From assembly GCA_019155205.2 (NCBI GenBank), contig JAHNZQ020000172.1:132219-196218 (forward strand): a stretch of 64,000 nt of DNA. The letters are read 5' to 3'. Source of the stretch: Gracilaria vermiculophylla. Its lineage: Eukaryota; Rhodophyta; Florideophyceae; Gracilariales; Gracilariaceae. This document shows positions 11,530 to 23,012 of this stretch, piece after piece (within the stretch, counting starts at the first letter, position 1; each line of letters starts with the position of its first letter). The notes under the pieces are model-generated. The model ran no database searches, had not been told where the DNA came from, and was given only the letters and a program-made list of their open reading frames with translations. Both the position numbers and the translations under genes were made by a program.

Positions 11530-11710
11530 GTGGACCCACAGGGCAGCGTCTGGTACCGAGTCCGCTGGTACGGATATGACCCGAATAGAGATGCGCTAGA
11601 ATCGGTCGAGCATCCACCCCAATCCCCGGTTTTTCAGGGTCACCGCAAGGCGATAATCTCTCTGCCGGGGAATTTATACCAGGCTCAAGTAGAATATGAA
11701 ACCGCAAGAT
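11530..11710 (+). pseudogene. Gypsy-C C-terminal chromodomain relic
   Basis: The plus frame reads VWYRVRWYGYDPNRDALESV followed by EHPPQSPVFQGHRK. The YRVRWYGY-DP-D-W-EP pattern is that of chromodomains at the end of chromovirus integrases, here with W changed to L in the third aromatic position. This would have targeted integration to particular histone marks. Confidence 0.7.
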
Positions 11711-12661
11711 CGGCAATATTTCTACCCCACAGCAAAGTGCGAACGTCCACAGTGGAATATGACCTCAATCTTTTAACTCTCCACCTTTATTTCACCCATT
11801 TAAACCATCATGGTTTTTTCACCCAGCTCGCAGGTTGCATCGCGCAACGCATGTCACTGTCAGCACGTTTTTTCCATCGATGATGGCAAATTTCCCGACA
11901 TGTTCCAGTGAGTATCGCTCGACGCGCATTTTGCACAGGAGCAAGAACAAGTGCATGCAATGAAGGCCTCAAGGCTTTTTATTGGAAGATGCAAGTCGCG
12001 CGCACTGTCACTGCTACCTTATTCGAAGAAGTCTTCATGATGTTCAGTAGTTACTCCTGCCCCTCCGAAGACCGAGCCCTCCCACCAAAGCGGCTTGCAA
12101 GGGCCTCCCGCATCGTGGCCACCTCCCCCATAATCTAGCGAGTGCGAAAACAGACCTCTCGGACGAATCGCACGATGACATCGCTTCGAGACACCGAGTC
12201 CCAAGGGTACGCGTATGAAGCGAAATGCTCCATCGTGGAGGGCGGAGTCGCCCGATTTGGCACGTTCGAGGGAGCGACCGGAGTGACGGCTTTAGGGTCC
12301 TCCGCCAGAGCGGCAGTGCTCCAGTTGCGGAAGGCATCTTCAGCCATCTAAGTGTATCTGTGTATTGCAGGCCCCACGTTCACCCCGTCGATGGACTCAC
12401 ATGACTCGGGAACAACACCTTCAACCACCACAATGGGTTCGTGATCCACCATGGGATCTCCCTCCGCATAGGCGCAGTGATAGCCATCGACGTCTACATA
12501 TCCAAAAGAGTGGTCAGCCGGGATCCTCCGCGGCGCATTGCGATAATTCTCCGCCTCAGCGAGGCTGATATACGTGTACTTCCACGGTTCGAAATACGCG
12601 AAGTCGCTTGCGTTCGTGGTGATACTCTCGAGACTGGGGTTGGACGTGGTATGCGCTGGCT

Positions 12662-13021
12662 TCAGTGGAGGTTATAGCGCACAATTCTGTCCCTCCGGAC
12701 TTGATAGATGTAATCGAGCAACTCCAGCATCTCTGCTCGGTTGGTTTCACCTTCTATGGGGAATCTCATGTCCAAGCTACGAATGTATCTTTGCAAGCGC
12801 GGTGGGACATACCAATGGAGGTATTTGTCAAACATTTCGGCAAGGATGTAAGTCGCATTGTAGACCTCCCACTCCATGATGACGACGTAACAGTACCTAT
12901 AATAGGGATCGTTTGCAATGGCAGAGCCCATGTACGCTAGGACTGGGGAAAACTCGACGAACCACCTCCAGCATGCCTCAACAAGGCCCCACCAATCTGG
13001 AATTGGAACATACCGCAACAT
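12662..13021 (-). other. Unrecognised minus-strand open frame, 119 codons
   Basis: The frame opens at ATG 13021 and is rich in aromatic and charged residues (WWGLVEACWRWFVEF, NATYILAEMFDKYLHWYVPP). The composition looks protein-like and not like a random frame. No catalytic motif is recognisable. It lies in the decayed unit 11890-15764 and may be a piece of its gag. Function unknown. Confidence 0.35.
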
Positions 13022-13360
13022 TCGGTAACGCTGCGCGATGCACTAGATTTCCTTGTTCTGGTACGGGACGGAGAAGCCGATTCGGGTTCTTAAACGCAGC
13101 TCTTCGCGGATGAAATTCGGCTAGACGAGCGATCGGCTCTGCCGGGCGAGGTATCAAAATTCAGCTTGGACGATAGCCTGCGTCCAGCACAAAGCTTCCT
13201 GGCGCACCCGGACGCGGCCAAGCCACTCGAAGACTTCCAGTAGATTTAGTATGTCACAGTACCCAAACTCGCCGCGCGTGTGTTAGAACATGACGTCGAG
13301 GTACATGCATTTTCCCGTCGCAGTCTCGAAGGGAGCCCATAACTGATGGGGGGGCGCAAC

Positions 13361-13759
13361 TCAGATCAATGAACAGTGGGCAGCTTTCAAGGATCCTCTG
13401 CAACGGCTGGTTATGGCATACGATGGTACCGCGATGCGTTTGCGCCAGTCCCAAGATATAGTAGCCAGTACGGGAATCTTTCCTAGGAGGGCACCCGAAT
13501 TATCGGTGTGCGCGGCAGTCCATGGCTTGTCACGGACCCCGATTGGATGGAACCATGCAGCGTAGCGAAGCATCAGGTTTCCTTGCCAGGTTCTCGGGTC
13601 GGCCGCAATGGTGGCATCGTAGGACCACCATAGCTGATCCGGCGGCTGCCCACTAAACACGGCACCGATTGGTCGGTGCGGCATAGTTGAATGTCTTGTG
13701 TGGGGAGAGCCCGAGGTTACAAGAGCTGCCTGAGCGGCTGTCGCATCTTCAAGCCCCAC
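13361..13759 (-). other. Unrecognised minus-strand open frame, 132 codons
   Basis: The readable part includes QPPDQLWWSYDATIAADP and WTAAHTDNSGALLG. The HTDNSGA string is faintly like the last aspartate region of an RNase H fold, but nothing around it supports that domain. It is in the same orientation as 12662-13021 and the gag-like module at 14000-14954. Confidence 0.3.
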
Positions 13760-13999
13760 GTCGAGTTATACGTTCTCAAGTGGTGAGCGCCTGCTTTTCG
13801 GGATTGGAACCGAGCGGAACCCGGTCGAATCCTTTTCAAGGTGGCTGTAAGTGTGATTGATCCCCTCGATGTAGATGGGGACAGTGGCCGAAGAAGTCGG
13901 AGAAGACTCGAGGGCAACGCGTGCTGGCCATTGAGACAGAGTCCAGGAAGCCAGCTGGTCGGGCGTGATCTTCTTGCCGCTATCCTACATGGCTCTTTC

Positions 14000-14954
14000 T
14001 TATCGAAGTGGGCACCCTGTGATAAAGGGGTGAACGTAAAGTGCAACACCTTCCAGGGGGGTTTTTTATGGCACTTTGCAGATTAACGGGATTCCGATTA
14101 GGCGGTGTATATTGTACAGCAATGGCGCCTTCCCTGGTTTGGCGAACCCATTCTTTCATGAGGGCCATCCGGTTTCCGGCACACCCCTCTGGGTATAAAA
14201 AAAACAACGTGTGGATTTCGCCCGTTTTCTTGGATCTATGTACGAAGGATACATGCAGATGCCCACGTGTACCACATTTGACAAACGTCCCGATATGCCC
14301 TGGCAACACGGTGGCAGCTACACACGTGGAAAGCTCCTCCAGCAATGCTGGCAATATCTAGATATTGCTACTATTTTTAGTGAAATGTTTGACCGCTTAT
14401 AACTGGCAGTAGCGACCGCTACTGTACGGCAAGTAAACCTCCTCAAGGGGAATTTCGGCTCTACCATCTAAAGCTCTACGTGCGGCTTCAGACCCGTACT
14501 TGGATCATCCGCCGTTAAATACGGACCGTTTTCCGGCCTCTAACACTGAGGAATATTATCTCCGTTGTTACGGCTTTTTTGTTTCTTCTTGTTGTTCTGT
14601 TTACTTTTCTCCGTGGTGAGGATGTTATTTTTCGCCCTGCATGGCAGGTTTACCGCCGATTTTTCTGGGATACCTAATACTCGTGTCACGAGCCTGTACA
14701 TCACTGCGCGGCTCGCTCGCTTGTGTTTTTGTTTACCGACCATTTTACGGGTATGACCACATTACGTGGACTCAAGTGTTTTCCGCCAGCCTCGTTGGAC
14801 CGAATCGCCACCCCACCTCCGTTTGCCAGGCTGCTCGTGTTCGCCCGTAGTTACGCCCGTCTCCTGCATTCCTTATCGGAGGGCTTTTTCTCGAGTTGCC
14901 CATCTCTGGGAGCAAGGCTCGAACACCTTGGGTGTCTTTCGCCGCTATCGCGGT
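14000..14954 (-). pseudogene. Gag-like 5' module, related to 57206-58064
   Basis: On the minus strand the module begins with a KDTQGVRALLPEM-like segment, continues through a lysine- and asparagine-rich block (KQNNKKKQKSRNNGDN) and ends with LLEELSTCVAATVLPGHIGT. The other copy has TDTQDVRTLL, a similar basic block and LATEHLGTVQVRY in the same order. Two independently mutated copies keeping the same protein-level order support coding on the minus strand. I infer a gag N-terminus from its position after an LTR in the other copy; no zinc knuckle is visible. Confidence 0.5.
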
Positions 14955-15764
14955 TGCACCACATACATGAAAACGGTTGACGTCGCAGGCGCAGTTCACA
15001 TCCATTTTCATGATGAAATCTTAGGTACCCGAAGCGTGTCGCATGACGTGGAACGCGCGCTGAACGACCTCCTGGATTGCGCAAGGCACGCGTGCCTGGC
15101 CTACTGGCTACAGTATGGGTGCCGGATTGCACCTGCTTTGTACCGTTACTTTAGTATTTTCGCTATTTTTTTATTTGATTATTTCGGCCATCACGGTTAT
15201 GACGCTAGAGTACTTAGCGAGATGGCGCTTCGGCCGTTGCACTCAGTAAACCGCACCAAGCGGGATCTCCGGTTTGAAAATGCCGCCCATGCAGGTAATG
15301 CTCTCCATCGTGGGGACGTAACCCGAGGACTACGGAAATCATTCGCCAGTGAATCCGAGAACCATTGTCTGCACTTTTCTGTCCTTCCTGCAGGTTCGCT
15401 TTTATACGAGATTAGCCCCACCGAACCTCCGGCTTATCCCTTTACAGATCACGTCTGTCACCCGCTAGGCGCGAGTTGTCCGATACCTGCGCGGCCCAAG
15501 ATAATTCTCGGCCGCGCCTAGATCCCCTGATTTCTTACAGGGATATCTTACCGAACACACGGAAACTGCCTCAACAACAGGACTTTCCAGATCCCCAGTT
15601 TCCCCATTTGTCTTTCCTCCTGCACCCGTTGCAATGGCTTGGCCCTGGAATTACGCCCGACTAGTGTTTCTCGCCGTAGGAAAGCTCTGTCTCTGAATAA
15701 CCTCGCGAGAGGAAGGTTCCGAGCATCCTTCGTGGTACTTTCCCTTTTGGTTCATGGCACTACA
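14955..15764 (-). repeat. Candidate LTR of the 11890-15764 unit
   Basis: On the minus strand the segment starts TGTAGTGCCATG at 15764, similar to the Gypsy-B LTR start TGTAGTGCAGTG. It ends TGTGGTGCA at 14955, just where the module shared with 57206-58064 begins. The interior does not align with the Gypsy-B LTR by eye and no second copy is present, so this is tentative. Confidence 0.3.
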
Positions 15765-16985
15765 GAATCTACACTAATAGACAAATACAAGCAATTCTAT
15801 TAATCATATTCTTATATGACTTAAATATGCTGGCTTTAAATCAGTACTTCATAAAATAGTCAGTCTCAACAAAATATTTAATTCAGCAAAACGAGAGACG
15901 ATACATGTGTTCTATGTGCACTCACGAGATAGTGGCAGTGCGCGAAATAACAAATACTGGCCGACACTGTAGATCCCATCCATACGCGAGTGCCTTTTAA
16001 ATACTCTCATTCCACGCATCCCTACGCCATGTTAGCAGAATCAAAGTGACTCCCATTGTGAGACGTGGATCTTTCTCAACAACAGCATATTATTAAGTTC
16101 AACAGTTCTTTTCATATTTTCGAAGAGCAGGGGACCTACAGCTACGTACCGAAACTTTCATTTACATTTACTGTTGATCTGGACAGATCTGAGCCAAATG
16201 GTCTCCAATTTAAGCTGAAGTACTTTTGCTTACTGCTATTTATATTTCATATACCAAATGAGTTTTGCACGCGTATCCTGCTAAACGCTTACAAAACGGA
16301 AGAAGAATACTTTGAACAGACCAATCAAGAAGTTTGTTTTTCATCTGTATCAGTTATCAGCAAAGTTATATCTTCCCATGTACTGTAAAATAAGAATATC
16401 ACCGGTGAAACGGGCCTAAAGCTCAAAACTAAAATCGTTTCGTACGGTAGAGAAAACATTGTAAGTTATGAAAGGCGTTTCTAGTGCAGTAGGTGTGATC
16501 CGACAGAACTAAGTGTTTTTCAATCGATTTCGACGCTGAGGAAGATGCAGATATATAATTTTGGCGTCTAATCTATATTTCTTCAAACGTGTTTTGCTAT
16601 GAAAAATTTTAATGTAATATCACCCTGTGAATCCTAAGGTAGCCATTGATAAGTTTGTTTGCTGTTATTAGCATCTTATTGACCGATGAATGAAAGGTTT
16701 TAGTTCAATTTGAAGTCTCACAGTCTTTTTTTTTGGCATGGAACTGATTCGAGGCATTTACATTTTATAAATATCCCACTTTAAGTCAAATATAGTTCAC
16801 AGGAATTTGTGAGAAAAGATGTTTGATGATATTTCCTTTACTTGTGAGGTTATAGTTGTAAACAAAGGACAGCAAACGGTCAACGACAAATTTAATTTAT
16901 GTACCTTTGTTCAAGGTAGTGGCAGAATACACTATCTTGGCTTCATCATTTTTCAGGAGGACAATTAAATTGCCGAAATTAAAGG
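15765..16985 (+). other. Spacer without a recognisable gene
   Basis: AT-rich sequence. A 107-codon frame at 16065-16388 has no recognisable motif and an AT-driven composition; I do not call it a gene. No repeat of other parts of the window was seen. Confidence 0.5.
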
Positions 16986-18415
16986 AAATGATACGTTTTC
17001 AGCTCTCCAGGCAGGTCGCCCTAGCATTCATGTAGCCTATGATTATGCTAGAACACTGGAGCTTTCTATGAAACTCAGTGGCGAGTTTCAGAAGAATGCT
17101 CACGGAGACAGCGAAGGGCACGATAACAAGAAGACAAAGAGAGGAAACAACACCTTTGACAACAGGAAGGATGCTAAAGACGACAATTCCGTTTGCTGGG
17201 GTCCAGCCAAGAAAAAGGAAAACACTTTGTACAGAAAGTATGACAGGTGTTTCAAATGTGGTAGAAAAGGCTGGAGCGACCCGAAGCATCCTTATCGCCT
17301 TGAAGGAGTGGCTTAAGCGAAGGCCAAATAAAAAAAAGAGTAAAGCCGCACGCTGGGGTGGTCTTCGGAGGTTGTAAAGAGAGGCTTCGTCTCTCTGCAA
17401 TGACAGTGGCAGAAGAGGAAAATTGTATATATGACGCACACTTTGGGGGACATTCTGTGACAAGGGTACTTGATTTGTTTGCGTCCCACAACTTTATGGC
17501 ATTGGCCACAGCTAAGAAGTTGGGTTTTGAAATTTAGAACACAGAAAACATCGAAGCCGAACTTGGGGACAAGACTGTTAGGCCTGTCGTAGGTCACGTA
17601 ACAGCAATTTTGAACATCAAGGGATGCTTAGCTACAGAAAGTGTGTTTCTCCTCGATATGGACAGCCAAGACAACACAGCACGGTTACTTCTTGGAAGAT
17701 CATGGTAAAAGAACCACAACCCAGCGGTTAACTGGTCCAGTAACGCATTGAAGTTGACGAAACGGGACGGCTCACGAGTGAAGGTTCTACCAAGGAAGAA
17801 TTCAAAATCCGGCACCATGACCTTTGTGAAGAGAATGTCTTTTCAGAACATGGCTTGCGTATTGCAGAAGGGCAACTGTGAGTTGTACATGGCACGGATT
17901 ACTGAAAGTTTTCCATCCTAGTTGGAAAAGGTGGAAGCCCCCAAAGACTTCAAAGGAATAATTGCAGAGTATCAAGACATTTTTTGTGAGGAATTGCCAG
18001 AAGAACTCCCACCAAGACGAGGAATGAATTTCGAAATCAACTTGAAACCAGGAGAAACCCCCTCCCGTACGACCGATGATTCGCTTATTGCCAAAGGAGC
18101 TGAAAGAAGTGAAAGTTCAACTGCAGAAGTACCTTGATAGAGGAATGCTTCGTCCTTCATCCGCTTCTTTCGGCGCGCCAGTATCCTTTATTAAGAAAAA
18201 GAACGGCGATCTTCGCATGGTATGCAATTATAGGGCTTTGAATAAGATCACAATTCCTGATTTAAGCCCTATACCTCTGATTGATGAGACGATCGATCAG
18301 GCAGCTGGAGAAACAACCTTTTCCCAGCTGGATCTCGTTTGGGGTTATCATTAGATGAGACTGAAAGAAGAAGACTGTCATAAGACAGCTATTAGGACCT
18401 GGTTTGGTTTTTTCG
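16986..18415 (+). pseudogene. Gypsy-A relic, plus part: gag C-terminus, protease, start of reverse transcriptase
   Basis: From about 17035 the frame YDYARTLELSMKLSG matches YDYARTLELSIKMSG in the intact copy at 47720. DRCFKCGRKGWSDPKHPY matches its zinc-knuckle-like region. From 17460 the protease reads VLDLFASHNFMAL, and from 18130 the reverse transcriptase reads FGAPVSFIKKKNGDLRMVC through FSQLDLVWGYH. Stops at about 17535, 17706, 17921 and 18352 disable it. It breaks off at about 18415, just after the segment equal to IRTRFGSFE, where sequence in the opposite orientation begins. Confidence 0.88.
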
Positions 18416-18853
18416 AATCATTTCTTGCTTCAGTTCTGCGAGATCTTTGGCTTCTGATTTTCGCGTTCTAAACAGAGTATCCAGGATGCTGCTCAATCTT
18501 TCAAGTTACATTCAGCCAGAGCAACCATCTTTTTCTCCGGTTAATTGCACAATGAGCCGTACTTCTCTATTGAATAAAAAAAAGCTTTTCACCCTCTCGG
18601 ATTTGCGATCTGTGACTGATCCTTTAAAGATTGGAACTGGAGGAGCCTTGAATGCACTAGCTCCAATATTCGAGTGACCTCCATGATTACTCTGACGGTC
18701 ATTCAGCTGACTTTGGAGACTCGAAATGAGATTGTCCTGGTTCTGAACAGTACTTTGCAGTTGTGTCAGCTGCTGCAGTACCTCTGAGACATCTACTGTG
18801 TCGTGGACCTTATTCTCAGTACCGTTTCTACGGTTTTGCGTTCCAGAGCTCAT
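18416..18853 (-). pseudogene. Gypsy-A relic, minus part: gag N-terminus
   Basis: The frame opens at ATG 18853 and reads MSSGTQNRRNG, then a heptad-like helical stretch (VLQQLTQLQSTVQNQDNLIS), then KAPPVPIFKGSVTDRK, the usual entry into a gypsy capsid domain. It shifts frame near 18540 and ends against the plus-oriented pol fragment at about 18415. It lies directly downstream of a primer site and LTR of the Gypsy-A type. It shows what the missing N-terminus of the gag at 47452 probably looks like. Confidence 0.75.
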
Positions 18854-18903
18854 TTTCGGTCGATACGAGTGTTTGCGTGTCTGGGCCGTTTAGCGGATAA
18901 GAT

Positions 18904-18921
18904 CCACCTGCGATGCTACCA
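18904..18921 (-). other. Primer-binding site of the Gypsy-A relic
   Basis: Two bases after the LTR end the minus strand reads TGGTAGCATCGCAGGTGG. TGG pairs with the CCA tail, and TGGTAGC matches the 3' end of eukaryotic initiator-Met tRNAs, which end in GCTACCA. Assignment to initiator-Met is inference from these seven bases; the local tRNA sequence is not available. Confidence 0.65.
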
Positions 18922-18923
18922 AA

Positions 18924-19299
18924 TGTAAGAGAGGACCAATATCGACTATTGAACGTCACGTTTCCACACTGCAACCATGAAAGCTTCTCTCCTCTCATCA
19001 TCTTGATACGAAAAGCCGTTCCTCTTATAGGAAGAGTTTTGGTATTTGAATTCTATTGGGCGATATGATTTTGAAATGAACGGGCGTTAGGCAATACTAT
19101 AAGGAGTCGTCACGTCATACTATTTTACACATAAGGTATACCACAAGAAAGGCGCGTGGCCGCTGGACACTGACTGAATAAAATCTAGAAGCCAGTAACA
19201 TTCTCGTCACCAAAACGTTGTATTTGATAGATTTTCAATACTCTATCTCCCTTTTGCGCCAAAAAGGGTATCCGATTTCTACACTAGTTTCATCTTACA
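18924..19299 (-). repeat. 5' LTR of the Gypsy-A relic
   Basis: A 376-bp segment bounded by TGTAAGA...TCTTACA, the same 7-bp inverted ends as the 3' LTR at 51532-51753. On the minus strand it ends GGTCCTCTCTTACA, close to GGTCCTGCACTCTTACA of the intact element. A TATA-like CCTATAAGAG is near 19035. It is longer than the 222-bp LTR, so it is a related subfamily and not a direct copy. Confidence 0.72.
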
Positions 19300-22200
19300 A
19301 ACGTTTTTGACTTGATCAAAGCGCCCTGCAGGTATATATCTGCCTTGTAGGTGAATTACGCGTTCGTCCACGAAGTCTAACTCTCAAAGAGAGCGAAGTC
19401 CTGGACACATTGAGAGGCTATGTAATCTTAGATTAACTTTACAAAAATCATCGTTTCGCAAAAAACCATGACAATACGGTTTTCATGAAGAACGTTTTGG
19501 TGATCAAAGCGTACACCACGACTGCACCTTGGTGAATGGAACGGACTATGTATACGAGCCACCTGATAAGGTATCGCACTCGTTAGAGTTATTTTGTGAC
19601 TATTGGGTCTCTTCTCTAATTTACAATACCGTACTTTACACTCCACTAGCTCGCAAAACAGGCATGCTATGCTTTGCGTCCCGTTCTCGTTCGACACGTA
19701 AAGTACCTTTGTCGTCTTCAGGCCAAACGCAACATGCAGTGCTTCAGAGAAGTACAGGACATCTCCACGGCGCGCCAAAATGCACATTTTGACAACTGTA
19801 TCCGTCCTCTTCCTGAAGTAGAACCCCATCCATCTAGCATTTTAAAAAGATATAAAATTTTGAACTCCAGCGCAACTATATCAACAACGTGTCGTCCTTT
19901 TTTCATTAAAAAGCATCACATCTTTTAGAATAAAGCTACATTACACATTATTTTAAATCCGTGCTTAGGATATAGGACGACATTTTCATTTTTTGACAGT
20001 TCTTTTAAAATAAAGCCTGTGTTGCAATCTAATCATAATGTTCTAATGGTATCCTTATAATGCCTCGCACCAAAAATAAGCAAAACGGTACGAAAGATGG
20101 TTATCATGATATTGTAGTTTGCACAAATATAAAATATTGCAATGAAAATAAAAACAGAAAATTAGGATAATAAAGCATCGATTAACCCGTAGGATTTATA
20201 CGAATTTTAAATCCTTCATTTCGAAATCTTAAAACAAAAAAATCAATATGACGTAATGCGCTCTGAGAAAAAACAGAAAAGATGGACCCAAGAATGATGA
20301 AATTGTATTGTAGCAAAACTTCAATTCAAACTAACTACAGTGCTTCAAATACTAACACCATGACTGAAAAAGAGAGAACATAAGTTATATTTACTAGCAT
20401 TTTAGTACAGCTTCTAATCTAGTGTAGAACTAACTTTCGAGAGAAAATAAACACAATGATAGCCTTCTTAAAAATCATCAAGACGGAAAAGGCTGTCTAA
20501 ATTTCATGCAACGTTTTATAACATTTCCAAGATGTTCATCAGAAACGTTTATTGTTTTTATCAAGAAAACAAGGCGGCTCAGTAGGCCACACTAATGAAT
20601 AAATGTTTTTGTGAATTGAACAGTAATTCCGTACAGATACTTGCATTTTATTTAACTTCAGTCCTTTAAAAATGCTGAAGTTGTATTGTTTGGAATGATG
20701 TATGGCTATGACAGGACTTTTAAAACACGTTTTGATTAAAATATCTGTCATAAAAATAGCGCAAACGCTATACACGTTTTAAGTACGAATTAATATAAAA
20801 ACGCGATGCCAATGCGTTAATTTAGTATAATTCAGTGAAAAGAAGAAAAATGAACTACTGAGAAAGGACAAATGAGCTTTAAAAGTGAAACGTCTTATGA
20901 TTTTGAAACTGTTTTCTTGAACTATTTTGAAAACGGATTCCTATAGTACTGCAGGACTAAAACGATTCTTTGCGTCAAAATGCCAAATGTCATATGCTTT
21001 TGAAACAGACTTCATATGTCGAGGATGTACTGCACTCGCAAAACGAAGAAGTGTATGTGCTTTTTATAGCGGATTGGCTATGATTGTCAAGCAGAGCAGT
21101 ATTAAGGCAGTAATAGATCTCGCAGACAATTACGCTGTAGTTGTAATTACTGTGAGATTCTGTGCAATAAATGTGAATAAAACAGAATAAAAAAAAACAG
21201 CGCAATAAAACTCATTTAGTTGAAAACAAAAGAAATACGCAAGTTAACAATCAATGCAAATAGCTAGATTACTTGTAAAAAGATCAACTTCTTGCACAAA
21301 ACCTTATGTATTGTGCTGGATGAAAAGTGACTGTTACTGGAATTTATTCTTGTGCTACGGTGAGAATAAAAATGCTTCCCAGTACTTTGGAGATCATATT
21401 TATACACAAATACCGACAAAGAACGTATAAGCGTAGGCGCTCCGTTAGCACTCCGCATATTCTTGTCGTAGTGGCCGCTAGAATTACTCTTTTACGTTAA
21501 GTATGTTGTCAGTGATAGAGCACAAGAGTCACAGATGTCATTTCAGAAATTTCTGCACAATGACAAAAGTCTGGCTAGGAGAAAAACTGATGTTTTGTCT
21601 GTAATAAGCTACAGTTTTCGTTGTTTGTATATTTTTTGTCGAAAGCTCTAATGATAGCCTCGTGCGATTATTTGTCGTTTGACAGCTCAACTGGTCCATC
21701 GCCAGCGGCTCGCGGCCGATTTGAGCTGTCTCGTGCCCTTTTGTCTGCACTAGGTTTTGATGATGAACCCTACGAATATCCTGATAAGTAGTGGACAGCC
21801 ACATGCATGCACCAAGATCGCAGTGGCATAGAGTTGTGCACAACCCTTAGCACCACAAAGGAGCCACCAGCAATTAATATCCTTGTCACTAAAGAGACCA
21901 TGCAATAAGCTGACGCTCTGCGTAGAACGAATAATTCCCCTGAACTACTGATCTTGGCTTACTGTGTATGAATTCAAATGGAACAAAGAAATGTTAGATG
22001 GAAACATGACACGAGTTTCGAAGACTTTGAAGTCACTGAGACACACGTATCGGGAAACAGCGCCGATGGCCGTTAAAGTTGCACTGCCACGCACGCAGTA
22101 GTCGGGATTTTGCCCATCAGCTGACCAGTTAGGTTGATGTAGTTCGTCTCCGCAAAGTAGTGCCACGCGAATAGACATTGATATGCACTTGATGTGGGGC

Positions 22201-22935
22201 GCAACGTGAGAGATGATGAACGGCAATATGACAGAGATGCTCAAAAGGAAACGAGCAGGTCTGGACTAAAGATAAACGATAAACAAAGGTGGAAATTTAT
22301 TCTTAGAGGATATCTTTAGGTGGCCAAGGCGAGTCCGATAGCCTCGGAGCCATCCGTTGAAAGCCTGCCACTCTCACGATAGACGAGGCTCAGTTCACTG
22401 GTAAACGACAACGAGTTTTTCATGTCGTGCCAAACGCAGAGATGTGCGGGAATATGCACCAAAAAAAAGCATCAAAACAAATGATAACTGTAAGCAGTTT
22501 TCCACGGAAGCGACGCGCACAGCGCGCCCTAACAGAAACCCCTTTTGCCACGAATGCCTGGCAACAAGCCGTTTACAGGTATGATTTGTCATTCACCAGT
22601 AACACGCCCAGCACAAGAAAATTATCTCCGTGTTTTGCGCTGCTGGACTGCGCTCGTGTTGAACGGAACCAAAAGTACCACCAGAGCTTGCAGGTTGCGT
22701 GCAGCTTGGCTCGCGCAGAGGGTGACCTGCAGACCACCATGCCAGAAGATCCAATCCGCATGCACCCAAACTACAGGCACGTATACCTATCGCCTTCATA
22801 GGATATTATGGAGCCTTTGATGTCCAGTTTCAAATCTCCCCCCAAATTCATGTGTATGTTAGGTCTTCTCGGAGAACAGTGCGCACCGCCCTCCTCGATC
22901 GGTTCGCTGTGGAACCGTATCAGGTTGTCCCGCTG
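19300..22935 (+). other. Long AT-rich spacer upstream of the beta-propeller gene
   Basis: I see no protein family, RNA gene or LTR in this 3.6 kb. Short open frames on both strands (for example 22427-22801) have no recognisable motif. The last 0.5 kb becomes GC-richer towards the gene at 23013 and may hold its promoter. Confidence 0.5.
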
Positions 22936-22945
22936 CTTAAAAAGG
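22936..22945 (+). promoter_or_regulatory. Candidate TATA-like element of the beta-propeller gene
   Basis: CTTAAAAAGG lies about 70 bp upstream of the ATG at 23013 in an otherwise GC-rich stretch. Position and composition fit a core promoter with a short leader; the match to TATAAA is weak. Confidence 0.35.
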
Positions 22946-23012
22946 CCCCCCCACCAACCCGCACTCACGTCAGCCCTCGTGCATCAAACATCCTCGCACC
23001 CCAAGCTGAACC

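Larger units (their letters stand above)
6086..11890 (+). mobile_element. Gypsy-C: plus-strand Ty3/gypsy relic with C-terminal chromodomain
   Basis: Gag, protease, reverse transcriptase, RNase H, integrase and chromodomain remnants occur in gypsy order across about 5.8 kb, all decayed by stops and indels. Protein segments resemble the equivalent parts of Gypsy-B (31860-39290), so the two belong to related lineages. No LTR pair could be matched by eye at its flanks. Confidence 0.82.
11890..15764 (-). mobile_element. Decayed minus-strand retroelement, partly related to the 57206-58616 insert
   Basis: The right part (14000-14950) aligns with 57206-58064 at nucleotide and protein level in the same orientation. 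At 57206-58616 the same module lies directly downstream of a Gypsy-B-type LTR, which suggests this unit also reads right to left. Open minus-strand frames occur at 13361-13759 and 12662-13021, but they show no domain I recognise. The left end is not defined. Confidence 0.45.

Noticed and set aside
16065..16388. 107-codon frame in AT-rich spacer
   Set aside because: Composition is explained by AT-rich DNA; no domain, neighbour or second copy supports it.
22427..22801. 124-codon frame upstream of the beta-propeller gene
   Set aside because: No motif, overlapping frames of similar length on both strands, and no start context or promoter evidence.
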